DNA of 64,000 nucleotides from Nemophila menziesii (GCA_029959085.1 JARWIR010000091.1:620001-684000), one strand, 5' to 3'; counted from the first letter of the stretch, positions 12,201 through 23,952 are shown. The notes: a model not told the origin generated them from the sequence alone. Numbers and translations: made by a program.

Positions 12201-13558
12201 TCATCAGTAAAAGTCTGCTCGAGACTACCAATCTCAATACTCGATAAGGGACCAACTTGCGGAAGCGAAAATTCTGCAACAGGTTCTTCAGGTTCTGCAT
12301 AAAGAAGCTCAAAATACTCCCTAACCATTATCTTTAAATCCTCCTCATTATCCACCCAATTACCCACATCATTTAGTAATCTGGTGCATATTGCTTTCCT
12401 CTTTTTAACTAGTGCAGCTAGATGGTAATACCTCGTATTCCTATCACCCGATTCTATCCACTTTTCTCTTGAATTCTGGAAGTGTATAACCTCCTCTTGT
12501 TCCAGTACATCTTCATATTCTTTTGTTAGCTTAACACCTAGTAGTCGAAGCGAGGAATTGTAAGAAACTTGTAATGACTTTTGAATGCCCCTAATCCTCG
12601 CGTTTAACTCCTTTTTTTTTCGATTTAAATCCCCAAAAACCTCTATCTTCCACTTATTTATTTGTTCTTGAATTGCCACTACTCCATCACTAATACCCAC
12701 GCTGTTTCCTTGCCATTTACTATTCACGAAGTCTTGAAATCCTTTATGAAGACACCAAGCTGTTTCAAATCTGAATCGTCTTGAGTTTAACTTGGTTCTT
12801 TGGCTCGGGCACACTTGAATTAAAATAGGCATATGATCCGAGTGTACTCTTGCTAAATGAATGACTCGTGTATTAGGAAATAATTCTAACCATTCTTCGT
12901 TTCCATAGGCCCTGTCTAGACGTTCCAAAATACATTGACCCGTATTCCAAGAATCACTCCACGTGTAGCGGGGTCCCTCAAAGCCTAAATCTATTAAATT
13001 ACAGCTGTGTCTCCACTCTTCAAACCTCTCCATCCTTCTCGAAACCCCAGAAACACCTCTTTTTTTGTCGATTTCTAAGCCTATTTGATTAAAATCACCC
13101 GCTACAATCCAAGGCGAATTTATATTACGGAAAGCTTGATAAAGTGCTTCCCATAGAGACTCCCTTTTCTTGTAATCCGGACTGGCATAGATAGCAGAAA
13201 AGGTCCACGATGTACACCCATATTGAGAAACTTCCACATTTATTACTTGGCGACCGGCCGATAAAACTTTCACATTAACATTCGAGTCGTTCCATAGTAA
13301 CCATATACCCCCACTATAACCTTCGCAATCAACCCTTACCGAATTATCCTTCTGTAGAGAATTAATAATATTATTCGCGGCTACTCCACTGACTCAAGGT
13401 TCCACAATTACTGTTAACCAAACGTTATTAATTGTCATCATGTCCCGAATTACCCGCCGAAATCTAAGTTTCGCCGCGCCATAGCAATTCCATACTAGAA
13501 TATTAATGGGATGCTTGGAGTTTCTCCAATTCATACCTGAAACGTCTAAACAATTCAT
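9215..13558 (-). pseudogene. LINE A ORF2: endonuclease/reverse transcriptase/RNase H, one nonsense codon
   Basis: The frame begins at ATG 13558 (MNCLDVSG, matching MDYTDFAG in LINE B). It has an apurinic-type endonuclease domain (VAGDFNQIG), a reverse transcriptase (KIDLAKAYD, FADDLILF), a C-terminal Cys-rich motif (CGVCGADREDIFHLFLKC), a divergent linker, and a plant-type RNase H (NIDGS, SELTAL, FETDS, NFCADKLA). A TGA at 13394-13396 interrupts the endonuclease domain; LINE B has CGT there, so this looks like an Arg-to-stop change. The remaining 1352 codons are open. The product would nick target DNA and copy its own RNA. The RNase H domain contains a 60-bp internal duplication. Confidence 0.9.
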
Positions 13559-13596
13559 TAAAATAATTAAATAGAAAAGGGTACCTCTAGGCGCTT

Positions 13597-15677
13597 TTAA
13601 GCGCGAGCTTCCATGTCCGTATCTTCGTCCCCGTTCTCTCCTCTCGTCTCGATTTGCTGTTGTCCTTCATCGAACGAGTCCTGTACCTGACTTGTGTGCC
13701 ACATGGTGTTCTCTCCGTCGCTGCCATCCGCTATGTCCCACACCGGATCTGGAGGCATAGGCGCTACAACCTGTCTCACTGCTGTTATGGGACTGCTGTC
13801 CAACGCAGCACCTGGATCAGCAGCTACGGAATCTGCATGTTTTGGGGTTGCAAAGTCAACCTCCTGGTGTTGGTCTGGAATAGCTACTGTAAGTCCTCTT
13901 TTTATATTTCCATTTTCTATTTCAACTTCCACTAACCCTTCTACATTACACTCCATCACATGATCATCAACAGCCATGCACACATTTTTTTTACCTTCAC
14001 CTGACCTCACGACAGACCCATTATTGCTCCCCTTTTTATTTTTTTCATTCGTTCCTTTTTGTCCAACAATTCTACCATCCTTATTTACCTCATTTATATC
14101 ATCTATTACTTCCACCTCTTGCACCTCTAGCTCATCAACTAAGACCCTTCTTTGTTCAAAATTAGGAGTGGCAATTATGTTATGTCCTCTAGTACCACCA
14201 TTTTTTTATTAGACGTATTCTTATTATTTGTATTCGCCCACGAAACGTTCTTCCCTTTCCCATTATTCGTTTTGGTTCCCGAGCTTTGTCCTCTACTTGT
14301 TATACTTTGCACTCCTTGCCTATTTTCCGAATTATTATCTTCCATTCTTAAAACCTCGAATCTAGTTCCCATTCCACTTTGAATGTTTGATTTCATGTTA
14401 TTACTCATAGCTCCTCTACTTTGCCCCTTATTTCCCCGTCTCACCGTCATCCACTCTCCATACTTAGCCTTGCTAGAGGGAGCTTCCACTACGTTCTCAA
14501 CCATGATCTCTTTACCCTTGTTAGCATTCGCATCTTCCTCCATCCTTGAAGGTATGTTCGGAGGACAACTTTCTTTTCTATGTCCAAATTTGCCACAATC
14601 AAAACAAATCAAGTGTAGGCCCTCGTATTCCACCTTACATATGTCCGATCCTATTCTAACCTCAGGCTCTAACGGTTTCTTTAGATCAAGTTCTATAGCT
14701 AGTCTAGCGTAATTACCTCTCAGTCTCGCTTTTGTCATAGGATCGATTCTCACGGTTCTACCAAGTTTATCGCCTATTTTTCTCAAAATTCGTGCGGTGT
14801 AGTTTTGCATACCTACATTAGAAATTCTAACCCACGCTGTTGTAGTTGTTATGGAATTAGATATCGCGTTGAAGCTCGGAGTCCACTCTCTGACTATTAG
14901 ATAATGATCAAGTACCATCCAAGGCCCACCCGAAAGCGCGAAGTTGAAATCGTCCCTCTTTTCGAATTTAACCATATAGTAACCATGACCAACATCAACT
15001 AATTCGAAGTGCCCTTTAGGAGTCCAAATTTGTCTAAGCTTTGACGATAAATAGGTGAATCCTACTTCTCTTCCAAGGAGTCTAATTACAGCTGTGTTAC
15101 GCCATAGCCTAACTCCTTCTTGAATCTCATCTCTAGTTCTAATGACGGTCGGAATCGAATCGTCAATCCCATCCTCATCATCGTCCTCAATTAGGTCCTC
15201 CAATTCAAGAAACTCATCCTCGCCCATAGTACGATTAACACTTATTTCATTACTATCTTCTATTATCGGAATAACTAAATTGTTCCCAGTTACCGTTCCC
15301 TTCCATCCATATAATTTAGGTCTAATAAAAGCACTCTTATTGTTACCTGTATTATACGCTTTTGAATTGGCTTCTGTTATGTTTGGAGCAGTTTGCAGCG
15401 CTGGTGTTTCTGCCATGACCACCTCACTCGCGGCTGCAGTATTTGTCTCGCTTGTAGGAGAAGCACGATGCCTCTTTCCCGCTCGTCCCACTAATGTTGC
15501 TGCAGAAAGCTCCGGGAAGTCTTCCATCAGAGCGTCGTTATTCTGCAGTTCAGGTCTAGGTTGCTCGGAGAAGACAGCGCGAGAATCAGCTTCTGTTATT
15601 GTGTCCATTGCCTTTTCCGGGGGAAGAGGGTCAGGCGGTGGTGCGTCGCCCACCAGGAGGTGTGGCGGAGCTGCCAT
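13597..15677 (-). pseudogene. LINE A ORF1: DUF4283 and zinc-knuckle protein, one frameshift
   Basis: This is an RNA-binding ORF1 protein of plant L1-like LINEs. An acidic and Ala-rich start (MAAPPHLLVGD) is followed by a DUF4283-type domain (GYYMVKFEKRDDFNFALSGG, WVRISNVG) and a CCHC knuckle (CFDCGKFGHRKESC). I chose ATG 15677 because the longer frame runs upstream into target DNA that is also present in block C; an ATG at 15734 lies on the junction. Downstream of the knuckle the frame ends at 14175, while the C-terminal part (13597-14124, ending EDTDMEARA) is open in another frame. LINE B is continuous there, and the 7-T run at 14201-14207 is the likely site of a 1-base slip. Confidence 0.85.
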
Positions 15678-15731
15678 GTTCAAACGGTTGTTTTTTGCTG
15701 TTGCTATTTTTGTGGAGGTTTCAGACTCGTT

Positions 15732-16109
15732 CATGAACGTCAATGATGTGCGGTATTTTTTGTTAGTTTCTACATTTATATAGAAAATTTTCAATTTCCT
15801 CAAAAGGATTGATTTTCTATAATACTGACAAAGACAAAAGATGAAGTGAGGTTATGAAGCTTTTCACATGTCTCTTGAATAAACTCTTTATTTGTGAACT
15901 TCTTTCAGTTTCATCTTAAATATGAGAAGATAAAACCTAATTACTACTTGTGGACGTAAAGTTAGAGAATCAATTAAAGGAATCATGGATGTTTATCTCC
16001 TTTTAATTCGAGCTATCACTCGACAAAGATAAAAATGAGAAATTTGAAGATATTAATCTTATGATTATGTTCAAACTCTTTTAGTAGTATTGCAAGAACT
16101 CCACATGAA
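15732..16109. other. Host segment between the two LINEs
   Basis: Non-coding. It is colinear with 55256-55650 in block C and ends with the 14-bp sequence GAACTCCACATGAA (16096-16109), which is the left target duplication of LINE B. Confidence 0.85.
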
Positions 16110-16188
16110 TAGACCGCAAAATCTACAACTAACGGTCTTTTGCTCCGCAACTCTCGCGCGAAAATAACAACTTTCAGTTTTTTTGAAA

Positions 16189-18171
16189 ATGTCCACCGTG
16201 CCGCCTCCTTTGGCCGGCGAAGCAATAAGGGTTGAGCCATCGGATATCACCATGGCTCCGCCTGGAGAGAAAACTATAACATCACAACCTGCTGCCGCTG
16301 AATATCACAGCAATGATCAAACAATGAATGATTTTCCAGAATTGGCGGCGGCGGTCAACGCTGGCCGTGCTGGAAAAAGACAAAGGGCTAATGGTGAAAT
16401 TACTTTGAATGCCATTGCAGTGGAGAATCAAGCTTCAGAATCGCCTGTGCTGCAGAACCAAACAATGGCGGCTCCTGTGCTACAGAACCAAAGAACAGCA
16501 GCGCCCAATGGGCTAGCAGGTAATTATTCTGGTAGTTTTATTAGGCCAAATGGTATTAGTTGGAAAGGAACGGTAACGGGAAACAATCTAGTGATTCCAA
16601 TTATGGAAGATAGTGAGGAAATTAGGACTAATCGTACTATGGAGGAAGAGGATTTTTATGAGTTAGAGGACTTAGTGGAAGATGATGCGGATGATGTGGT
16701 TGTGGATTCAATTCCTACTGTTATTAGGACTAGAGATGAAATTCAAGAGGGGATACGATTGTGGCGGAATACGGCAGTGGTTAGGCTTTTGGGTAGGGAT
16801 GTCGGATTCACATACTTATCATCGAAATTAAGGCAAATTTGGGCTTCGAAAGGACACCTCGAGCTCGTGGATGTTGAGCATGGATACTATATGGTGAAAT
16901 TCGAGCACCGTGAAGATTTTGAATTTGCTATATCTGGAGGACCCTGGATGATCTTGGATCACTACCTTATCGTAAGGGAATGGACACCAGAATTCAATGC
17001 GATTACTAACTCAATAACAACAACTACCGCGTGGGTAAGGATCTCCAACGTGGGTATGCATAATTATACCGCGCGTATCTTGAGAAAAATTGGCAATAAG
17101 TTGGGCCGAACGGTAAATATTGATCCTATGACAAAAGCGCGATTGAGAGGTAATTATGCTAGACTTGCCATTGAACTTGATCTAAGTAAACCACTAGAAC
17201 CGGAGGTAAGAATTGGTCCTGATATATGTAAAGTGGAATATGAGGGTCTTCATTTGATATGTTGTGAGTGCGGAAAATTCGGGCATAGAAAAGATAATTG
17301 CCCCTCTATTCTTGCTCATAGAATGGAAGAGGAAAGAAGAAATGCCAAAGGGAAAGAAGTGGTAGCTGATGAGGTTGTGGAAACTCCGATTACGAAAGAA
17401 AAATACGGCGATTGGATGACGGTAAGGCGTAACAATAGAGGAAATAATAGAGGTAATTCAATGAATACAACAAAGCCGCAATTGAATAGTAACTTAGGGA
17501 CTCGTTTCGAGGCGTTAAGAATGGAAGAAAATATAAGTGAAAAAAGACTTCCGGTACAAAGCGTGACAAATAGGGGTGGTATAATTGCTTCCCCTAATTT
17601 TGAGCAACGAATGGTGCTTAAAGACGTGGTGGAAATAAGTGATATAGAGATTCCAGAGGTACAAGTTGGAGCGAAATCGGGAACTAAAAGAGTGGGTAAA
17701 AAGGGAGCAAAGAATCTGAGCGTGACGGTTCAATCCAGGAAAGCTGTTGCTGGTGTTGTTTCGGAAGTGGGCGAAGGTAGCGCAAGTAATATAGGTCCTG
17801 TGGGGGGCGAAAATTTGGAGGGACTAGTCGAAGTTAATGTTACAGAAGGTGGAAATGGCACCAGGGACCATTTTGCAATATCCGAAAAATTGGTCCCTTT
17901 TGATATGGGGCCTGATACACCTCAACATAAGACCGCAGCAGCTCCTATATCTCCTGGAGTAGCGCTGGCAAGCCCAACTGACAGCAGCCCAAGTGACGAA
18001 CAGGCCGGAAGACCTCCTGATCCGCTATGGGAATCTGACCCATGCGATACACTAGAGGAAGCAATGGAATTCGAGAGCCAAGTACCTGATTCAGCGCCAA
18101 TAAATGACAAAAACCAGGCGCATGAAGCCAACTCGGACATGGATGATATGGATGTGTCTACTCGCGCCTAA
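16189..18171 (+). CDS. LINE B ORF1: DUF4283 and zinc-knuckle protein, intact
   Basis: A 660-residue frame from ATG 16189 (MSTVPPPLAGEAI). Residues about 60-150 are Ala/Glu-rich, then comes a DUF4283-type domain (about residues 170-330; GYYMVKFEHREDFEFAISGG, WVRISNVGMHNYTARILR), a CCHC zinc knuckle (CCECGKFGHRKDNC, about residue 365), and a long acidic, low-complexity tail ending DDMDVSTRA. The family function is binding LINE RNA in a ribonucleoprotein particle. Unlike LINE A ORF1, the frame has no break. ORF2 begins 43 bases downstream at ATG 18215. Expression cannot be judged from the sequence. Confidence 0.9.
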   Translation: MSTVPPPLAGEAIRVEPSDITMAPPGEKTITSQPAAAEYHSNDQTMNDFPELAAAVNAGRAGKRQRANGEITLNAIAVENQASESPVLQNQTMAAPVLQNQRTAAPNGLAGNYSGSFIRPNGISWKGTVTGNNLVIPIMEDSEEIRTNRTMEEEDFYELEDLVEDDADDVVVDSIPTVIRTRDEIQEGIRLWRNTAVVRLLGRDVGFTYLSSKLRQIWASKGHLELVDVEHGYYMVKFEHREDFEFAISGGPWMILDHYLIVREWTPEFNAITNSITTTTAWVRISNVGMHNYTARILRKIGNKLGRTVNIDPMTKARLRGNYARLAIELDLSKPLEPEVRIGPDICKVEYEGLHLICCECGKFGHRKDNCPSILAHRMEEERRNAKGKEVVADEVVETPITKEKYGDWMTVRRNNRGNNRGNSMNTTKPQLNSNLGTRFEALRMEENISEKRLPVQSVTNRGGIIASPNFEQRMVLKDVVEISDIEIPEVQVGAKSGTKRVGKKGAKNLSVTVQSRKAVAGVVSEVGEGSASNIGPVGGENLEGLVEVNVTEGGNGTRDHFAISEKLVPFDMGPDTPQHKTAAAPISPGVALASPTDSSPSDEQAGRPPDPLWESDPCDTLEEAMEFESQVPDSAPINDKNQAHEANSDMDDMDVSTRA

Positions 18172-18214
18172 AGCGCCCTGGGGTAATTTTCTTTGTCAAT
18201 TAATTTTTTATTTA

Positions 18215-21200
18215 ATGGATTATACAGATTTTGCAGGCATGTCTTGGGAAAAGACTAAAATTCCCATTAATATCTTAGTCTAGAATTGTTACGGAGCAGC
18301 CAAGCCAAGGTTTCGGCGCGTTTTACGTGATATGATGATAAACAACAATGTTTGGTTAACCGTGGTAGTCGAACCCCGTGTAAGTGGTGTAGCAGCTAAT
18401 AATATCATCAATTCTTTGCAAAAAGATAACTCGGTTAGAGTTGACTCGGAATGCTATAGTGGAGGTATATGGTTACTTTGGAATGATTCGGATATAGAGG
18501 TAAAGGTAATCTGAGTTGGTCGTCAAGTTATTAACATAGAAGTAAGTCAGAAAGGGTGTACACCTTGGTTATTCTCTGCTATTTATGCGAGCCCGGACTA
18601 TAAACAGAGGGAATTTCTTTGGAAGGCACTTTATCAAGCTTTTAATAGTATAAAAACTCCTTGGCTGGTAGCTGGCGATTTCAATCAAATTGGTAAAGAA
18701 GTGGATAAAAAAGGTGGTGTATTAGGTGTTTCGAGAAGAATGGAAAAATTTGAGGAATGGCGCCATAGCTGTGGATTAATTGATTTAGGATTCGAGGGTC
18801 CGCGTTTTACTTGGTGTGATTCGTGAAACACGGGACAAAGAATCTTGAAAAGATTAGACAGAGCTTACGGTAATGTGGAGTGGCAAGACCTATTTCCTAA
18901 TACGCGGGTTATTCATCTAGCTAGAGTCCATTCGGACCATATGCCAATTTTAATCCAGGTATGTCCGGATAGGAGATTAAAACAAAATGCTCGCCGTTTT
19001 AGATTCGAAATGGCTTGGTGTCTTCATAAGGGATTCCAAGAATTTGTGAATACTACTTGGGAAGGTGATAAATTGGGTATAGGGGATGGCCTCAAAGCTT
19101 TTCAAAAACACATAGAGAAGTGGAAGGTCGAGGTGTTTGGAGATTTATATCATAGGAAAAGAGAGCTTTGTGCAAGAATTAGAGGCATCCAAAAATCCTT
19201 GCAGGTTTCCTACAACTCTTCTCTGCGGTTACTTGGTGTTCAACTAACTAAAGAATATGAGAGTGTACTCGAACAAGAAGAAGTTATGTATTTTCAGAAA
19301 TCAAAGGAAAAATGGAATGTTTCGGGGGACAGAAATACAAAATTTTATCATCTTGCGGCGACTATACGGAAAAAGAAAGCAACCTATACAAGGTTGCTAA
19401 ATGGCTTAGATATATGGGTGGAAGAGGAGGAAGAATCAAAAAGACTTGTTAGTGAATATTTCGAACTCCTTTATGCGAAACCGAGTGACCAACTAGAAGG
19501 ATTTGTTTTGCCTTGCGTTGGGCCTATGGAGAATCATATCTCAAAAGAACTTGAGCAACCTTTTACAGATGAGGAAATTAGAATAGTAGTCTTTCAATCA
19601 AATCCGACAAAAGCCCCTGGTCTGGATGGGATATCGGCCGCTTTCTACCAAAAATGCTGGACCACGGTGGGTCCATCGATTTGTCACATGGTTCGAGAAG
19701 CTATACATACTGGATCCTTACCTTCGGGTCTGAACGGTACCCTCATTCATCTAATCCCGAAAGTCTCAGACCCGAATCGGGTACGTTTATTTCGTCCAAT
19801 AAGTCTTATAAATTGTCCGGTTAAGTTTATTATGAAGGCCATGGTCAATAGACTAAGGCCTATATTATCTAATGTTATTGGCCCTTGCCAAAGTAGTTTT
19901 TTGCCAGGTCGCTCTACTGTTGATAATGTTGTGCTAGTACGCGAGTTGGATCACAAGATGCGCCATATGCAAGGGAATAAGGGAATCATGACAGTTAAAA
20001 TTGATCTTGCAAAGGCTTATGACAAAGTTAGATGGGAGTTTATTGAAGAAACGATCAGTAGCTTTGGATTCCCGGAGAACTGGACAAAGCTGGTGATGTC
20101 TAGCATGAAGGAGAATGAAATGAGAGTCCTTTGGAATGGGGAACCCCTTCCGCCATTTACACCGTTCCGGGGAATTCGGCAAGGAGACCCTCTCTCACCG
20201 TATATTTTTGTTTTGTGTATGGAGAGGCTTTCACTTATGATTCAGGACTTATGCAACTCAGGGAAATGGAAGGAAATTCAGATTGGGCGTGGTGGCCCAA
20301 AACTCTCTCATTTGTTCTTTGCTGATGATCTAATCCTTATAGGAGAAGCTTCTTTTTTGCAGGTTCAGGTGATCCTGGAGACAATGGATAAATTTTGCAA
20401 AGAAGCTGGCCAGACAATCAGTGCGGATAAATCGTTAATATACTTCTCAGCAAATGTGCCTGAATATAACCAGAAAGAATTGGCTATAGCAAGCGGGTTT
20501 TGTCTTAGTAAGTCGTTTGGTACCTACTTGGGTGTTCCTATTCACTCGGGTAGGTTGCCAAAAGGCTTCTACAAAGGAATAACTGAGAAAATGAGGGGGA
20601 AACTTGCTGCTTGGAAATCAAAATCACTTTCTCTTGCTGGCCGTTTAACTCTAGCCCAGTCGGTCCTAAATGCGGTACCGGTGTACCAAATGCAAGTTAT
20701 GAAATTACCGAAAATGCGGTACCGGTGTACCAAATGCAAGTTATGAAATTACCTAAATATGTGTGCAAGGAGATTGATAAAGTGGTTAGGGACTTTATAT
20801 GGGGTTCTTCGGACTTGGAGAGAAAACTACACTGGGTAGCTTGGGACCAAATATGCAAACCAAAGAAAGATGGCGGTCTTGGAATAAGGAGTGCTGAAAG
20901 ATATAATCTAGCTCTCCTGGCTAAGCTTGGGTGGAGAGTTCTCCGAGAGGATCAGGAAGTAGCGTGGGTGGAGGTTTTTAAAAATAAGTATTTTAAAAAT
21001 GGCTTGCTAAATCGTGTTTTAAGTGGGAATGAATCGAATGTATGTAAGGCTATTGTAGCCGGGATTAAGGCTATTCAAGATGGTATTGTTGAGTCAAGTG
21101 GAATTGCGGAGTCGAAACCAACATGGAAGTTTGAAGATAATGGGTTCTTTTCGGTGAAATCGGCTTACGTGAACATGGTAGAATGTGTAACTGACCCTTC

Positions 21201-22624
21201 ATTTAACTGGAATGTGATATGGAAAATGAAACGCCCCCAGAAAATTCGGGTTTTTCTATGGAGAGCTGCACTGAATAGAGTGGCAACGGCGGACAATCTA
21301 CACAAAAGAAATGTTATTGAGTCACGGAATTGCGTTGTGTGTGGTGCCGAAAGGGAAGATCTATTTCATGTTTTCCTAAAATGCAAAATTGCTGTTCTTG
21401 TTTGGAGCTCATTGAATTTAATTGCAGGTGCTGGAGATGTTGCTGCTGGAGCTGGTCTTGAGAGACTCAATGATCGAGACTTGGACCGTGGGCTTGCTGC
21501 AGGGAGGGAGTTGGATCGAGGACCTGCCACATGGAGCGAGGAGACTTGTGGAATGGATGTTGCTGAGCTCGACAGAAGAAAAGGACCTCCTGGACTGCAA
21601 TACCAAGGGCCTGACCTGGAGCAACATTTGGAGGACCTGCACGCCTATCACATGGAAACGAATGACAGAAATTTTTTGCTGTCATTAAATGATGCTTGGA
21701 CAAGAAGCCGATTCACATCAGCTAATGAACCAGGCGAAGCTATTACACGAAGCACGAGTGACTTGGAGCATACAACAGGTGCTCAAATTCCGAATTCAAG
21801 GGCCATAAAGACTTGGATTCGAGCTCATCTTCAGTGCAAGGCGAAAGTAGCGGGGCTGGAATGGCCTTTCCTTTTCACCGCCGCGCTTTGGACCATATGG
21901 ACTAATCGAAATAGCCTTGTTTTTAATGAGATTGCACAGGTACCACATAAAATCGAACTCAAAAGAAAAGTCTTTTCTCTTGCTAGGAATTTTATCCTTG
22001 CCTGGGGAAAAGTTTTGATGGCGGAGTAATTAAACTTGCTTCTAACGTTATGATAAAGTGGGTAAAGCCTAGCTCAGGTTTCAAACTAAATCTTGATGGT
22101 AGTTTCAACCCCGCGAAAAGATTAGCTGGTATTGGTGGTTTGATTAGAGATAAACATGGTTCTTTCATCCTTGATTTTATGGGTAGTTGTCTAGTTGACT
22201 CCCCTTTGTATCGGAGTTATTAGCTTTACACTATGGTCTTGTTTGGGCAATTAACAATGGCTATACGGATATGATTTTTGAAACTGATTCGGAGGAGCTC
22301 CATGCGCTAGTGAAGGGCGGTGGGAGCTCATCTCATCTTGAGAAAGACTCGGGGAAGTTTCACGCGCTAGTGAAGGACGGTGGAAACTTGGGCAGTCGGT
22401 ATGTTTCAATAATCAAGGATTGTTACACTTTACTTGGAAAATCACCTAAATTCGAACTAAACCATGTCTTTCGAGAAGCTAACCAATGCGCAGATATACT
22501 AGCGAAAAAAGGGGCGATGCTGAACACACAACCGATAAATGTTACGGAACCACCAGATTACCTTTGGAATCTCATTACAAGGGACAGAAGCGAATGTGCA
22601 ATCCCTAGGGTTGTACTAGATTAG
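18215..22624 (+). pseudogene. LINE B ORF2: endonuclease/reverse transcriptase/RNase H, multiply disrupted
   Basis: It has the same domain order as LINE A ORF2: endonuclease (VAGDFNQIG), reverse transcriptase (KIDLAKAYD, FADDLILI), Cys motif (CVVCGAEREDLFHVFLKC), linker and RNase H (IFETDS, NQCADILA). The breaks seen are TAG at 18281-18283, TGA at 18512-18514 and TGA at 18824-18826 in the endonuclease. A 44-bp tandem duplication at about 20668-20753 shifts the frame, and two apparent 1-base losses occur near 22010 (A-run) and 22208. It cannot make a working protein. The linker at about 21420-21800 is very different from that of LINE A, whereas flanking domains align well. Confidence 0.9.
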
Positions 22625-22727
22625 TTGTTTAAATAACTTTAGTCTGTTTTTACATGTAATGCTTTGTTCTCAACGGCTTTTAAAGCCTCTTATGTATGCA
22701 AAAAAAAAAAAAAGAACTCCACATGAA

Positions 22728-23439
22728 CCAATTGGGCCAATTTGTATTTCTTGAAAAACAAGTGTATATGGACCATTCTAATTGTCAAGGATACTAGTTG
22801 GATATGAATTTTTTACCCCTATCAATTCAACATCTTGTGTGGGCCACAACCCATTAAGCAAGTAATATCTAGGCATGATAACTGATAATCACAAGGCAAT
22901 TTTACAAACGGTTTAATTATGATTATCTGGATTTCAATTATAAGGTTGTTGTTATCATTGGAGAAAATACTTAGGAAGAGGTGTGACAATTACATTTTTG
23001 TGTGTCCATCCAAGATTCGAGGGCACTCAACCCTCCATTCAGAAGATGAAATTAATGGCATCTGTATGCGATGTGAATCTATTTTCCATAGGTAACATTG
23101 TATAAAGTAATCTGGTTAAAAAATCATTACCTAAAATACAATGTTATTACGTAGTTGGCCGTTTATTATAGGCATGTTACTAGATATAGACAGTTAGTTT
23201 GGGGCATTCTCTCCAACCCCCCGATTCATTTATAGTCATTTTGGTTGTCAAAGTAGGGATAATCTATTTCTGAGTGTACTTTTACTCTTCTATTGAAGAT
23301 TGAGCCTTTGTTTATCACTTGTTTACCCTTGTTTTGATAAATGAGATAGTATTTTGATTTTCTTGTAGAATACGGGGGATGATGGTGATCTCTGATCCAT
23401 TATTATTAGATTGTTTTGGGAGTTTCTTTATATTTTAGG
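22728..23439. other. Non-coding segment of block A after LINE B
   Basis: Colinear with 55664-56373 in block C. No gene is seen. The last 10 bases (TTATATTTTAG) resemble an intron acceptor just before the RNase H fragment. Confidence 0.65.
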
Positions 23440-23952
23440 ATGAAGTTGAACATGGATGGTAGTTGTAACAAATAGCGGAGGGAAGGTGGAGGTGGGGGTT
23501 TAGTCAGGGATGAAGATTGAACTTGGATCAGAGGATTTTCGATGAGGATTGAATCTGGGTCACCGGAGGTGGTAGAGATAATTGAGCTGTGTGAAGGGCT
23601 TAGAATGATTGACGAAATGCGACTAAGGGAGGGAACTGTGGAAGTGGATTCTTGGGTAGTAGTAGACCTAGTTCGTAATGGGGACAAGAATAAAGGGACA
23701 GCGGCAGCATGGGTAAATAAGATTCGGGAGATTTTGGCGTGTAATAGCTTGTTCACGCTTAAGTATATTTATCGGGAGGCGAATGCTTGTGCAGACTGGT
23801 TGGCGCATGTTGGATTGAAACAAGAGGATAGATATCATGTGTATGAAGACCCACCTAATGGGATTTGGAGTTCTCTTACGCGTGATAGGATGGGATGGAA
23901 GTCTCCTAGGATGATATTTAGTCCAGGATTGCTAGATGATGTTCTTCGATAG
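23440..23952 (+). pseudogene. LINE-type RNase H domain fragment, block A
   Basis: A 171-codon frame resembles the plant RVT_3/RNase H-like domain: MKLNMDGSC, GGGGLVRDE, EVDSWVVVDLV, then YIYREANACADWLAHVG and a C-terminal LTRDRMGWKSPRM. It has stops at codons 12 and 27. It is a different lineage from LINE A and B. It may be the 3' remnant of a 5'-truncated LINE (an A-rich tract follows at about 23988) or a dead cellular RNase H-like gene. The block C copy is 56374-56886 and shares the first stop, so it was already dead when the block duplicated. Confidence 0.75.

Larger units (their letters stand above)
9129..15731 (-). mobile_element. L1-like LINE A, near full length
   Basis: The element is read on the minus strand. 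Its 3' end is a poly-A tail seen as about 26 T at 9129-9154, preceded by a short 3' UTR that matches LINE B (GCCTCTTATGTATGC). It holds ORF1 (nucleic-acid-binding) and ORF2 (endonuclease, reverse transcriptase, Cys-rich motif, RNase H). Block C carries the uninterrupted target at about 55250-55262. No clear target duplication is seen, only a shared T-run, so the 5' end may be slightly truncated or the insertion atypical. ORF1 has one frameshift and ORF2 one nonsense codon; otherwise both are open. Confidence 0.9.
16110..22713 (+). mobile_element. L1-like LINE B, full length with target duplication
   Basis: The element is bracketed by a perfect 14-bp duplication GAACTCCACATGAA at 16096-16109 and 22714-22727, and ends in a poly-A tail (about 22700-22713). 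Block C has a single copy of the target (GAACACCACATGAA, about 55650). It has a 79-bp 5' UTR, an intact ORF1 (16189-18171) and a decayed ORF2. It is the same family as LINE A, with many substitutions between them, so the two are separate insertions in opposite orientation and not a local inversion duplicate. Confidence 0.95.

Noticed and set aside
15678..15803. Upstream extension of LINE A ORF1
   Set aside because: The extension begins at TTG and lies in host target DNA that is also present in block C.
16110..22713. LINE A and LINE B as one inverted duplication
   Set aside because: They differ in many substitutions, in the linker and in disabling mutations, and each has its own junctions.
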